Below the pieces are notes generated by a model that was not told the origin of the DNA, did no database searches, and was given only the letters and a program-made list of their open reading frames with translations. This document shows positions 15,398 through 24,097 of a stretch of 36,015 nucleotides of DNA, one piece after another; position 1 is the first letter of the stretch, and every line of letters starts with the position of its first letter. The DNA comes from JAGGYK01 sp034716155 (lineage in GTDB: Bacteria; Desulfobacterota; Desulfomonilia; UBA1062): positions 1-36,015 of the forward strand of contig JAYEFR010000234.1 of the NCBI GenBank assembly GCA_034716155.1, given 5' to 3'. The translations under genes were made by a program, and so were the position numbers.

Positions 15398-16879
15398 ATG
15401 AACGTACCTATACTACAGTTAATAGCCGGTGCTTCAGGGGCTGTAAACCTTTTACAAAAGATCTTTGGCGGTTCCACTCCTGATGGCGGCTTTGACTCCA
15501 TGCTGGAGAATATCCTTGCAAAGGCAGAAAATGCAGGCAAACCAGGTGGGCTTTTTAAGGGCTTTTTATCCAGGAAAGGATCTGTAGATGATAATATGCC
15601 AGGGGCAATTCTTGCATCATCTGCTTCACCGCATTTTTTCCAGATAATATTCACCTTAAAGGGTATGGGGGTGGATAGCACAGGTATAAAGGCCATCCTT
15701 GCAGGTGACATAAAAGGGATCTCTGATAATGCATTGAAATCTATTATAGGTGCCCTGGGGTTTAGTGAGAAAAATATAGCCGCTATTATGGGCAGCTCAG
15801 ATTTAAAATATGAGATCAAGGCCCAGATATCCGGTCAGTTAAAGGATGTTTTTAAGACTCAATGTGAGGCAAATGGGACAGATGTGGATGAATTGATCAA
15901 AGAGTTAGGTCTATTAAGCGATGAGGTTATGGATAAAATGGTCTCTGTTTTTAAAGAGCCATGTAACACGTTAACTGATACAAAGGATGTGCTTAGAGAC
16001 ATGATTGCTAAAATCCTGGTAAAGTCAGGCAACAATGTTATGTTAGATGCCCATCAGGGCGTCTATCAGGCACAGGCCCATTCAAAGGTTACACGCATAA
16101 TAGATACGTTTAAGCACACCCTTGATATAAAACAGGATGTGATTAAAGAGATTTTTTCGGGTACAAACCCCGAACTCAGGGCAAAGGCAGTAGAAGCAGT
16201 GACAAAAAAGATTGCGGCATACTTAAAGGCCAACCAGGGAGGGGCGATACCCAATGAAGTAAGAGAAGCATTGGCCTTTATTAGTAGTATGACCAGCGAA
16301 TCTGAATGGGCTGGTATACAAGATGTCATCAAAGGATTAAATCCCGGAATCAGTCTTGCGCAGGCACAGCCAAATATAGACAAAAACATATTTATGTCAT
16401 TGGCAGAGAGGCTATCAAATGATCCCGGTTTAACACTTGATAAAACTTTAAGGCATATTATGAGCCAATTACGGGCCAGTCTCCCAAAATATGTGAGGAA
16501 TGGTCAGGGTAAAGTAACTTTAAGGTTATATCCACCCATGCTGGGGAGGGTGGATGTAAACATAAACATGCAGGATAATAGCTTGCATGCTGCATTCAGG
16601 ACAGATCAATCAGTTACACGGGATATTCTCCAGCAGAATCTACCTATGTTGAGGGAAGCGCTTGCCCAGCAGGGGATAAAGGTGAATCATTTTACAGTTA
16701 CGCTAGGGCTTGACTCGGGGGATACGAATCCCGGCAGAGGATTTGCGTCCTCATATAACCATGGGTCTGGTCATGGTTTTAACTACCAAAGACAAAAGAC
16801 ATTCCCGGATCATATACCGTATGTATTTGAGGGATATCGTGGCTATATTCATGCCGATGGCCTGGATGTCTTTGCATAA
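15398..16879 (+). CDS. fliK: Flagellar hook-length control protein FliK
   Basis: 493 residues. FliK is the exported ruler that measures hook length and triggers the export specificity switch through FlhB. The C-terminal Flg_hook domain is clear: GKVTLRLYPPMLGRVDVNI, then LPMLREALAQQGIKVNHFTV. The N-terminal 350 residues are variable and helical, as usual. An in-frame ATG at 15347 lies inside a sigma-54 promoter and lacks a ribosome site. ATG 15398 has GGAG five bases upstream and gives MNVPILQLIAGASG. It is the first gene of a unit with flgD (18 bp later) and flgE. Confidence 0.9.
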   Translation: MNVPILQLIAGASGAVNLLQKIFGGSTPDGGFDSMLENILAKAENAGKPGGLFKGFLSRKGSVDDNMPGAILASSASPHFFQIIFTLKGMGVDSTGIKAILAGDIKGISDNALKSIIGALGFSEKNIAAIMGSSDLKYEIKAQISGQLKDVFKTQCEANGTDVDELIKELGLLSDEVMDKMVSVFKEPCNTLTDTKDVLRDMIAKILVKSGNNVMLDAHQGVYQAQAHSKVTRIIDTFKHTLDIKQDVIKEIFSGTNPELRAKAVEAVTKKIAAYLKANQGGAIPNEVREALAFISSMTSESEWAGIQDVIKGLNPGISLAQAQPNIDKNIFMSLAERLSNDPGLTLDKTLRHIMSQLRASLPKYVRNGQGKVTLRLYPPMLGRVDVNINMQDNSLHAAFRTDQSVTRDILQQNLPMLREALAQQGIKVNHFTVTLGLDSGDTNPGRGFASSYNHGSGHGFNYQRQKTFPDHIPYVFEGYRGYIHADGLDVFA

Positions 16880-16897
16880 AAAGAATAGGAGGTTATT

Positions 16898-17566
16898 ATG
16901 TCTATAGTGGGTTTAGATTCTGTACTGGCGAATCAGGGGCAAAGCCTTAATTCGTCTTCTGCAACAGGGACCGACTCTTTAGGAAAGGATGCCTTTTTAA
17001 GATTATTAACCACACAGCTGCAGTATCAGAATCCACTGGATCCTATGGAGGATACGGAATTTACATCTCAACTTGCCCAGTTTTCTTCGTTGGAGCAACT
17101 TACGGATATGGGCTTGTATATGGAAAAGCTAAATAAGTTGCAAGGCTCTATAAACAACATACAGGCACTTTCCTTCATTGGCAAACAAGTAAGTGCAACA
17201 GGTAATATTGTAGAGTATTCAGGCCAGGATATAAACTTAAACTTTGAGCTGGAGGATAGTGCCGCAGAGGTAGTCGTGAAGGTATACACTGATGAGGGGA
17301 CACTGGTTAGGACTATTAATATGGCAGATGCCCCGCGAGGAGATATTCAGTGTCTCTGGGACGGTAAAAATGATTCCGGTAATGATGTGTCTGCGGGCAG
17401 GTATGTCTTCAGCGTTGCAGCAACAGGTTATGATGAATCTTACGTAGAGAGCAAAACGTATGCCACAGGCACGGTCACAGGGGTAAGGTATGATGGTGGA
17501 ATAACCTACTTAACAATAGGGGACAAAGAGGTCACCATATCCGACGTAGAAAAAATTTTAGGATAA
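16898..17566 (+). CDS. flgD: Flagellar hook assembly (cap) protein FlgD
   Basis: 222 residues. The conserved N-terminal signature FLRLLTTQLQYQNPLDPMEDTEFTSQLAQFSSLEQL is present at about residues 31-65. The C-terminal half has the FlgD Ig-like/tudor features, with APRGDIQCLWDGKNDSGNDVSAGRYVF. FlgD caps the growing hook while FlgE subunits polymerise. TAGGAGG lies before the ATG. It sits 18 bp after fliK and 13 bp before flgE. Confidence 0.96.
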   Translation: MSIVGLDSVLANQGQSLNSSSATGTDSLGKDAFLRLLTTQLQYQNPLDPMEDTEFTSQLAQFSSLEQLTDMGLYMEKLNKLQGSINNIQALSFIGKQVSATGNIVEYSGQDINLNFELEDSAAEVVVKVYTDEGTLVRTINMADAPRGDIQCLWDGKNDSGNDVSAGRYVFSVAATGYDESYVESKTYATGTVTGVRYDGGITYLTIGDKEVTISDVEKILG

Positions 17567-17579
17567 TAAGGAGGAAGAT

Positions 17580-19085
17580 ATGAGTATATCGAGTTCGCTG
17601 TTTTCAGGCATAAGCGGCCTTTCCACAAACGGGAACGCCATGAGCGTAATAGGCGACAACATTGCAAATGTGAATACTGTAGCGTTTAAGTCGAGCAGGA
17701 CAACATTTCAGGATGTCCTTTCTCAGAGTGTGGCCACGGCATCAGGCACATCACAGATAGGAAGGGGTACGACCTTGAGTGATGTATCTACCATGTTTCA
17801 GCAGGGATCTTTTGAATCCACGCCTAATGCCACTGATCTTGCCATTGGAGGGGACGGCTTTTTTATAGTAAGCCCGACTGGTTCTAATACTGATTATTAT
17901 ACCAGGGCAGGTCAGTTCAGGTTTGATAAGGATGGAAATTTTGTTAATCCCGCAGGTTATGTGGTAAAGGGATGGCAACTGGATGATAATGGTAGTGATG
18001 TGGGTACTATCCAGGACATAGTCTTGAGTACATTTACATCCCCGCCTGAGCCCACAGCAGGGATAACAGCAATTACAAATTTAGACACATCAGATACGTC
18101 CCATGCTGATAGTTTGTTTAATACATGGGATGCCACTGCTGCAGAACCTATAGCTGATACCTCTTATGGATACCAGACTGCTGTAAAGGTATATGACTCT
18201 CTTGGAAACTCGCATGATATCACCATACTTTATGACAAGTTAAATGTTGCAAGCGAATATAACGATGGCTCGGTGGACCTTGATAATAGCTGGGAATATA
18301 TAATTACGAGTAGTCCATCTGAGGATTTAAGGGCTGATTTCAGTGGCCTGGCAGAGCAGGGTATCCTCATGCGGGGAACCCTTACCTATTTGTCATCCAC
18401 AGGTGCCCTGACAGACTTTTCGGCATTTACATATGATGATACAAGTGGTGACCCTACAGATGCAGCGAACTGGGTAAATGCCGGCTTTTCTACAGATGGG
18501 TATCCCCAGTGCAGGGCAAACTTTGTTACAGGGGTCAATCAGGATATCTCGGTGAAGTTGGGACTCAGGAGTACGGATGTCACATGGGTTGGTTCTACAG
18601 ACGTTGCGGCTATAACTGGTGGTGGGACACTCCCTTCATTTGTTGGAAAGGAGCCGCAGGCAATGATCTCTACCCAGTATGCCTCCTCTTCTACTACCAT
18701 TTATCAATCGCAGGATGGTTATGGCACAGGGTTTTTAGAAAATGTATCTGTGGATACGGATGGGATTATGGTAGGTCATTATTCCAACGGGCAGATATTG
18801 AACCTTTATCGTGTAGGCCTGGCCAGGTTTAACGATTCGCAGGCCCTTAGTAAGGAAGGTGGCAATCTCTATATATGCACCAGGGCGTCAGGAGATCCTA
18901 TAACAGGGCATCCTGGTGAAAACGGGCTTGGCAGGATTGCTCCAAACTCCTTAGAACAGTCTAATGTAGATATTGCAGCAGAGTTTGTAAAGATGATTAC
19001 CACACAACGCGGCTTCCAGGCAAATTCCAGGGTTATCACCACAACAGATGCCATGCTTCAGGAACTCATTAATCTCAAACGATAG
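17580..19085 (+). CDS. flgE: Flagellar hook protein FlgE
   Basis: 501 residues. The N-terminal rod/hook signature is intact: SLFSGISGLSTNGNAMSVIGDNIANVNTVAFKSSR. The C-terminal heptad segment (SLEQSNVDIAAEFVKMITTQRGFQANSRVITTTDAMLQELINLKR) matches the D0 helix that packs in the hook core. The middle (about 90-420) is the variable exposed part. AAGGAGGAAG precedes the ATG. It ends the fliK-flgD-flgE unit, followed by a strong hairpin. Confidence 0.97.
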   Translation: MSISSSLFSGISGLSTNGNAMSVIGDNIANVNTVAFKSSRTTFQDVLSQSVATASGTSQIGRGTTLSDVSTMFQQGSFESTPNATDLAIGGDGFFIVSPTGSNTDYYTRAGQFRFDKDGNFVNPAGYVVKGWQLDDNGSDVGTIQDIVLSTFTSPPEPTAGITAITNLDTSDTSHADSLFNTWDATAAEPIADTSYGYQTAVKVYDSLGNSHDITILYDKLNVASEYNDGSVDLDNSWEYIITSSPSEDLRADFSGLAEQGILMRGTLTYLSSTGALTDFSAFTYDDTSGDPTDAANWVNAGFSTDGYPQCRANFVTGVNQDISVKLGLRSTDVTWVGSTDVAAITGGGTLPSFVGKEPQAMISTQYASSSTTIYQSQDGYGTGFLENVSVDTDGIMVGHYSNGQILNLYRVGLARFNDSQALSKEGGNLYICTRASGDPITGHPGENGLGRIAPNSLEQSNVDIAAEFVKMITTQRGFQANSRVITTTDAMLQELINLKR

Positions 19086-19091
19086 CTACCG

Positions 19092-19136
19092 GCTTATAGG
19101 CATTAAACCAGGTATCCTGGTTTAATGCCTATAAGC
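19092..19136. terminator. Perfect 21-bp inverted repeat after flgE (probable terminator)
   Basis: Arms 19092-19112 and 19116-19136 are exactly complementary over 21 bp (starting GCTTATAGG) around a three-base TAT loop, 6 bp after the flgE stop. A short T4 run follows at 19143-19146, so intrinsic termination is plausible but not textbook. It separates the hook unit from the motA promoter. Confidence 0.65.
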
Positions 19137-19165
19137 GTCAATTTTATGACCACATAGAATACACA

Positions 19166-19196
19166 TGCCCAGCCTTTTCCCCTGGTTTACTGGGCA
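19166..19196. promoter_or_regulatory. Inverted repeat upstream of the motA sigma-54 promoter
   Basis: TGCCCAG (19166-19172) and CTGGGCA (19190-19196) are perfect 7-bp arms separated by 17 bases, ending 40 bp before the -24 element. It could be an enhancer site for a flagellar activator or a second weak hairpin. No activator is identified in the window. Confidence 0.3.
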
Positions 19197-19236
19197 AACA
19201 TCAGGGATCCTCTGGTAAAACAAATATTTTTTCCCG

Positions 19237-19252
19237 TGGCACACACCTTGCT
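19237..19252 (+). promoter_or_regulatory. Sigma-54 promoter of motA-motB-fliL...fliR
   Basis: TGGCAC-ACACC-TTGC plus T matches the RpoN consensus fully, with 10 bases between GG and GC. The predicted transcription start is near 19263, about 27 bases before the motA ATG, with AAGGGG as ribosome site in between. It would serve the ten closely packed genes from motA to fliR. Confidence 0.87.
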
Positions 19253-19289
19253 ACCCCCTGTATAAAAATACTACTTTTAAGGGGTATGT

Positions 19290-20069
19290 ATGGATTTAGC
19301 GACACTTATAGGTGTATTATTCGCCTTTGGCATGGTCCTTATGGGGATAACAGCAGGAGGTCCTCTTTCATTATTTATAAATCCACCAAGCGTTATGATT
19401 GTTTTAGGTGGGACCATTGGCATAATCTTTATAAATTATCCATTGAAGGAAGTATTGGGTGTTGCAGGGATTATAAAAAATGTGTTTTTTGCTCAGTTGC
19501 AGGATGTTCAGGGGTTGATCCCTAGATTTGTTGATTTTGCCACCAGGGCAAGACGCGAGGGTATACTTGCACTGGAGTCTGCTGCAACAGAGCTCAAGGA
19601 TCCGTTCTTTAAGCAGGGTTTGGAATTGGTTATAGATGGTCTGGAGCCGGCCTCAATAAGGGATATACTGGAGACAGAGGTTGAACATATAGAGCAGCGT
19701 CATAAGAAAGGGGCCGCTATCCTTAATTCCGTGGGTGCATTTGCACCTGCCATGGGCATGATAGGCACACTTATTGGTTTGGTGCAGATGCTGCAATCCA
19801 TGTCGGATCCGTCTTCCATAGGTCCTGCCATGGCTATAGCACTTCTTACTACATTTTACGGGTCTATATTGGCCAACATGATTGCTGTGCCAATGGCAGG
19901 GAAATTGAGTACGCGCTCGGAAGACGAGGCCATGGTAAAGGGTATGGTAATAGAAGGGATCATGGCTATATCCGCAGGGGATAACCCAAGAATAGTGGAG
20001 AGGAAACTTCACGCATATCTTGCTCCATACCTAAGACAGGCCGGAGAGGTGACAAAGGGTGAAAAGTAG
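19290..20069 (+). CDS. motA: Flagellar stator protein MotA (MotA/PomA family)
   Basis: 259 residues with four membrane spans: about 4-22, 30-50, 148-170 and 180-200. Conserved features are the cytoplasmic loop between spans 2 and 3 with ARREGILALE, and the GAFAPAMGMIGTLIGLVQML segment holding the proline of span 3. MotA and MotB form the ion-driven stator. The loop and spans look closer to the PomA/MotP branch than to E. coli MotA, which hints at sodium use but does not prove it. ATG 19290 follows a sigma-54 promoter. Confidence 0.95.
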   Translation: MDLATLIGVLFAFGMVLMGITAGGPLSLFINPPSVMIVLGGTIGIIFINYPLKEVLGVAGIIKNVFFAQLQDVQGLIPRFVDFATRARREGILALESAATELKDPFFKQGLELVIDGLEPASIRDILETEVEHIEQRHKKGAAILNSVGAFAPAMGMIGTLIGLVQMLQSMSDPSSIGPAMAIALLTTFYGSILANMIAVPMAGKLSTRSEDEAMVKGMVIEGIMAISAGDNPRIVERKLHAYLAPYLRQAGEVTKGEK

Positions 20070-20071
20070 AT

Positions 20072-20866
20072 ATGGCAAGGAATAAAAAGGTTTATATAGA
20101 GCCGAAGAGAGACATTGGAACACTGATGTATACATCACTGATGTTGATACTGCTTACCTTTTTTATAGTACTGTGTTCTATGGCAGTTGCTGATAATAGA
20201 AGAAAGATGCTTGCACTGAATTCTCTGGTAGGCAGCTTCGGCATACTACCGGGAGGGTTGAGCCCTTATATCACTGGGCGTGGTGGTAAGGATATCTTGC
20301 CGCAATCAGCCCCTATATCTCCTGGGGCTGCGGATTTAAAAAAGATAAAGGCATATATAAAAAAGAGTGGGCTCATAACCGGGGTAGGGGTATCCGAGGG
20401 TAAATTTGGAGTTGCTGTTACTATAAGATCAAATATACTTTTTATCTCAGGTAGTGACGAATTCAGGCAAGGTGGAGAGAGGGCATTGGATGTATTGGCC
20501 GGTTTATTTAAAAGCATGGATAATCAGTTTATCATAACAGGTCATACAGATTCCATTCCAATGGAAGGCCCGCCATATTATTCTAACTGGGGACTTTCTG
20601 CTGCCAGGGCAGTGGCCGTGATGAGGTATTTTTCAACCCGTGACATAGATCCGGTTCGTATGGCGGCCTATGGCATGGCATCCTATAGACCTATTACATC
20701 AAATGAGACGGAGTATGGGAGGAGACTTAACAGGCGCGTGGAGATCACTATAATAGGAGATATCCCAGGAGATAAGAAAGGGCTCGCAGGTGTAGAAGAG
20801 ATAACCCCTGAGCCGGTAAGGACATTTACTTATAAGGGTTTCAAGTTTAGATTGGAAGAACAGTAA
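20072..20866 (+). CDS. motB: MotB paralog 1, lacking the ion-binding Asp
   Basis: 264 residues. One N-terminal span (about 16-38) and a C-terminal OmpA/MotB peptidoglycan-binding domain (ITGHTDSIPMEGPPYYSNWGLSAARA, then YGRRLNRRVEI). Aligned with MotB2 by the shared TFF core, the residue where MotB proteins have the essential ion-carrying Asp is Ser22 (YTSLMLILLTFF against FSDMVTLLITFF). The protein otherwise looks complete and in frame, so this is not simple decay. It starts 2 bp after motA and ends next to motB2, consistent with a role in the same stator. Confidence 0.9.
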   Translation: MARNKKVYIEPKRDIGTLMYTSLMLILLTFFIVLCSMAVADNRRKMLALNSLVGSFGILPGGLSPYITGRGGKDILPQSAPISPGAADLKKIKAYIKKSGLITGVGVSEGKFGVAVTIRSNILFISGSDEFRQGGERALDVLAGLFKSMDNQFIITGHTDSIPMEGPPYYSNWGLSAARAVAVMRYFSTRDIDPVRMAAYGMASYRPITSNETEYGRRLNRRVEITIIGDIPGDKKGLAGVEEITPEPVRTFTYKGFKFRLEEQ

Positions 20867-21585
20867 TGGCAAAAAAAGGTAAAGATATAAAATATATAGA
20901 GCTCCCTAGTAGAGAAGGATGGATGACCACATTTTCGGATATGGTAACCCTTCTGATTACATTCTTTGTGCTTTTGATATCTATGTCATCTATGGATGAT
21001 AAAAAATTTAAAGAGGCCTTTGGATTTTTCAGCTCCGCTATGGGCCCACTTGAGTTTGTAAGTGAGCGTGCAATACAAGCCCCACCTGAAGTAGGGAGTC
21101 CCAGTATCACTAAGCTTAGTCTGGATACGGTAAGATTAAGCAAGACGCTACTAAAGGCATTAGAAGGCCAAGGATTAGGTGGTGCAGGTGGCAGGGGGAT
21201 AAGCAGCGTTGATGTGAGAGAAACAGATAGGGGCATTGCAGTTCTGTTGAGCAATGAGATCCTTTTTAATCCTGGTTCTGTTGAGCTGAAAGATGCTGCC
21301 ATTCCGATTTTGTCCTCGGTAGCTAAAGTGATTAAAGATACGAAGCTTCTTATATCAATAGAAGGGCATACTGATAATACGGGAGATATCTCAGCTAAAT
21401 GGAAGTTATCTTTTGCAAGGGCTATATCTGTGGTGGATTATTTTGTGTATGTCTCGGGTATATCTCCAACAAGGTTCTGCGTAGCAGGGTATGGCCCAAC
21501 AAGACCTGTGGCAGACAATGACATTGCAGATGGTAGAGCAAGAAACAGACGGGTAGAAGTGATATTATTAAAAGATCGTTTTTAG
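20866..21585 (+). CDS. motB: MotB paralog 2 (stator protein with intact Asp)
   Basis: 239 residues. Span at about 19-41 with the ion-binding aspartate D25 in WMTTFSDMVTLLITFFVLL, a pattern close to the PomB/MotS branch. The C-terminal OmpA-like domain shows EGHTDNTGDISAKWKLSFARA and GRARNRRVEVILL. The ATG shares one base with the motB1 TAA stop (TAATG), so the two are translationally coupled. It anchors the stator to peptidoglycan and conducts ions with MotA. Confidence 0.95.
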   Translation: MAKKGKDIKYIELPSREGWMTTFSDMVTLLITFFVLLISMSSMDDKKFKEAFGFFSSAMGPLEFVSERAIQAPPEVGSPSITKLSLDTVRLSKTLLKALEGQGLGGAGGRGISSVDVRETDRGIAVLLSNEILFNPGSVELKDAAIPILSSVAKVIKDTKLLISIEGHTDNTGDISAKWKLSFARAISVVDYFVYVSGISPTRFCVAGYGPTRPVADNDIADGRARNRRVEVILLKDRF

Positions 21586-21594
21586 GAGGGTAGC

Positions 21595-22131
21595 ATGGCA
21601 GATGAGCAAGAGGAAGGAAAGGTCGAAGCTCAGGAAAAGGTAAAGAAATCACCTCTGATGCTTATTGTGATAATATTACTTGTAGTAATATTATTAGGTG
21701 GGGCGGCTGCTGGGTATTTTCTCTTTATTGCTCCAAAGGATGGAGATACTGCATCTCAAAAGCAGGTTGTGCAGCAACCAGTGCGGAAATCATATCCCGT
21801 GGCTCCCCGGGGAGCCTTTGCCGGACCTATGGGACCAATCAAGCAACTTGATGCGTTTATTGTGAATCTTACAGATGCTTCCGGGACCAGATATCTAAAG
21901 GTTACTGCTCAATTTGAGTTGAGCAGTGAGATGCTCACTACTGAAATAGATGCAAAGATGCCACAGATAAGAGACGGGGTAATACTGTTGCTTTCGAGCA
22001 AGTCATTTGATGATATTTCAACAATGGCTGGGAAGAGGACACTTAAGCGTGAGATTATAAACAGTGTGAATAGATGTCTTTCTACAGGACAGATCCTTAG
22101 GGTATATTTCTCTGAGTTTATAGTTCAATAG
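21595..22131 (+). CDS. fliL: Flagellar basal body-associated protein FliL
   Basis: 178 residues. A short charged cytoplasmic N terminus (about 1-20), one span (about 22-45: LMLIVIILLVVILLGGAAAG) and a periplasmic FliL domain with LDAFIVNLTDASGTRYLKVTAQFEL and the C-terminal VYFSEFIVQ. FliL surrounds or supports the stator. AGGAGGG lies 6 bases before the ATG. Placement between motB and fliM is common. Confidence 0.95.
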   Translation: MADEQEEGKVEAQEKVKKSPLMLIVIILLVVILLGGAAAGYFLFIAPKDGDTASQKQVVQQPVRKSYPVAPRGAFAGPMGPIKQLDAFIVNLTDASGTRYLKVTAQFELSSEMLTTEIDAKMPQIRDGVILLLSSKSFDDISTMAGKRTLKREIINSVNRCLSTGQILRVYFSEFIVQ

Positions 22132-22140
22132 GGAGTTTGC

Positions 22141-23121
22141 ATGAGCCAGATACTTAGCCAAGATGAGGTAGATGCTCTTTTAAAGAGCGTTGCAGGTGGG
22201 GAAGTAGATACAGATGTCTCTGTAGATGGAGGGGCCAAGGGAGAGATCAATTCTTATGATTTTACGGCTCAGGATAAGATTGTCCGTGGGCGAATGCCTA
22301 CGCTTGAGGTGATAAATGATAGATTTGCCAGATTTTTTAGAAATGCCCTATCAACTATGCTCAGACGCATGGTAAATGTTACTCCCGTATCACTGGATAT
22401 GTTGAAATTTAGTGACTTTATGAGGTCACTGCCGGTACCCTCTGGTATACATATAATAAGGGTTGAACCCTTACGTGGCAACGCCCTCGTTGTACTGGAG
22501 ACAAAACTGGTATTTGCACTGGTAGATTGCTTTTTTGGTGGGAGGGGGACAAGTGGAATAAAGGTAGAAGGAAGAGAATTTACTGCAATAGAACAGAAGA
22601 TACTCCACAAGGTAGTAGATGCAGTAATAAAGGAATGGGCCAATGCATGGCGCCCAGTGCATGATATCCGGTTCTCGTATGTAAGGGGAGAGATGAACCC
22701 TCAGTTTGCAGGGATTATTCCCAATGAAGATATCCTGATAACGATACAGTTTGAGGTGGAAATGGAGGAGACTACCGGTAATATGGTGCTGTGTATGCCA
22801 TATATGATCTTGGAGCCTTTAAGGGAGAAACTCTATGCAACCTTTCAGACTGAGGAGAAGGTAGATGTTGATACGGATTGGCTCAGTCGCCTTAAGGAAG
22901 AGCTTTTGAAGGTGTATGCGGATCTAGTTGTAGAGTTGGGCAGTACTCGTGTTACCGGGAGAGATTTGGCGCTGCTTAAAGCAGGTGATGTGATACTTTT
23001 AGATAAAGACGTCGATGATTTGCTTTTGGTGAAGGTTCAGAGCATACCAAAGTTTTATGCAAAACTTGGGAAAGTAGGAGAAACAATGGCTGTGCAGATG
23101 GCCGGGGTTGTGAATAAATAG
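22141..23121 (+). CDS. fliM: Flagellar motor switch protein FliM
   Basis: 326 residues. The N-terminal CheY-P docking motif is present as ILSQDEVDALL. The middle CheC-like domain follows (MPTLEVINDRFARFFRNALSTML) and the C-terminal SpoA domain shares the fold of FliN. FliM forms the C ring that reverses rotation. It lies 9 bp after fliL and 20 bp before fliN. Confidence 0.97.
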   Translation: MSQILSQDEVDALLKSVAGGEVDTDVSVDGGAKGEINSYDFTAQDKIVRGRMPTLEVINDRFARFFRNALSTMLRRMVNVTPVSLDMLKFSDFMRSLPVPSGIHIIRVEPLRGNALVVLETKLVFALVDCFFGGRGTSGIKVEGREFTAIEQKILHKVVDAVIKEWANAWRPVHDIRFSYVRGEMNPQFAGIIPNEDILITIQFEVEMEETTGNMVLCMPYMILEPLREKLYATFQTEEKVDVDTDWLSRLKEELLKVYADLVVELGSTRVTGRDLALLKAGDVILLDKDVDDLLLVKVQSIPKFYAKLGKVGETMAVQMAGVVNK

Positions 23122-23141
23122 CTTTATTAGGAGGGGACAAT

Positions 23142-23720
23142 ATGGCAGGCAAGGTAGAAGAGGGCAAAGAAAACCAAGGGGCTACATCTCCAAACAAGGA
23201 AGATGGTCCAGGAGTAGAAGAAGCGTCCCAAGAGGAGACGACTCAGGCATCTAATGAAGCAGGTGAAGCAGAGGATATAAAAAAAGCGGAAGAAGGAGAA
23301 GATTTGGATGATGTAATAAAAGATGGTGAAGAATCTTCAGATGCAGATCAGGATTCACTTGCCCAGGAGTGGGAAGAAGCCATTAAAGAAGAACAGCCGG
23401 GAGAGGGTCCTCATCTTGAAGAGTTAAAGAAAGAAGAGAAAGTGCCTACCCAAAAGGCAGCGCAAGATCTTGATTTTATACTTGATATACCTTTAGATGT
23501 GACTGTGGAGATAGGCAGGACCAAGATGATTGTAAATGATCTTCTGCAAATGGGCCAGGGCTATGTTATAGAGTTGGACAAATTAGCAGGGGAGTCCGTA
23601 GATGTCCTTGTAAACAACAAGTTGATAGCTCGTGGAGATGTGGTGGTGGTAAGCGATAGATTTGGAATCAGAATAACAGATATAGTGAGTCCTTTAGAGA
23701 GGGTAAAGAAATTACGGTGA
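23142..23720 (+). CDS. fliN: Flagellar motor switch protein FliN with long acidic N-terminal extension
   Basis: 192 residues. The last ~85 residues are the SpoA domain (LDIPLDVTVEIGRTKMIVNDLLQMGQG, then VNNKLIARGDVVVVSDRFGIRIT). The first ~105 residues are low-complexity and Glu/Asp-rich, making the protein clearly longer than the 100-140 residues usual for FliN. The extension is in frame from an ATG with AGGAGGGG. FliN completes the C ring with FliM. The stop overlaps the fliO start. Confidence 0.95.
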   Translation: MAGKVEEGKENQGATSPNKEDGPGVEEASQEETTQASNEAGEAEDIKKAEEGEDLDDVIKDGEESSDADQDSLAQEWEEAIKEEQPGEGPHLEELKKEEKVPTQKAAQDLDFILDIPLDVTVEIGRTKMIVNDLLQMGQGYVIELDKLAGESVDVLVNNKLIARGDVVVVSDRFGIRITDIVSPLERVKKLR

Positions 23721-24097
23721 AACTTTGGCTGTGTATAACGATCTTTTTTGCCGGTCTTCTTTTTCCAAGGTGTTCTTTTGCTTCTGGGAGACCATTTGTA
23801 GAGGGAGGCTTCAAGATGCTCATTGTGCTTTTTGTTGTAGTGTTTTTATTGATCTTGCTGGCTTGGGCATTGAAGAGATACGGTCCTGTTGCCAAGGCAA
23901 AGAAGACATTAGGGCTCGATATACTAGGGCAGATAGCATTGAACACTAAGGCCAGTCTTGCCCTGGTACGGGTAAAAAAATCCCTGTTGCTTGTCGGAGT
24001 CACGTATAACAGCATAGTGCTTATAAAAGACCTGGGTAAAGACAAGTTTGACGACGATATCAGGACAGCAGGCGTAGATGATAAGTATGATGTCTAA
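23717..24097 (+). CDS. fliO: Flagellar export protein FliO
   Basis: 126 residues from a GTG overlapping the fliN stop by 4 bp. An N-terminal signal-like hydrophobic stretch (about 3-22) is followed by a second span at about 33-52 (LIVLFVVVFLLILLAWALKRYG). The cytoplasmic domain has LGQIALNTKASLALVRVKKSLLLVGV, typical of FliO. FliO is a chaperone for assembly of the FliP pore. FliO is poorly conserved, but order fliN-fliO-fliP supports the call. Confidence 0.92.
   Translation: MKLWLCITIFFAGLLFPRCSFASGRPFVEGGFKMLIVLFVVVFLLILLAWALKRYGPVAKAKKTLGLDILGQIALNTKASLALVRVKKSLLLVGVTYNSIVLIKDLGKDKFDDDIRTAGVDDKYDV

Noticed and set aside
15244..15483. 79-codon plus-strand frame before fliK
   Set aside because: It overlaps the sigma-54 promoter and the true fliK start, has no ribosome site and no family features.
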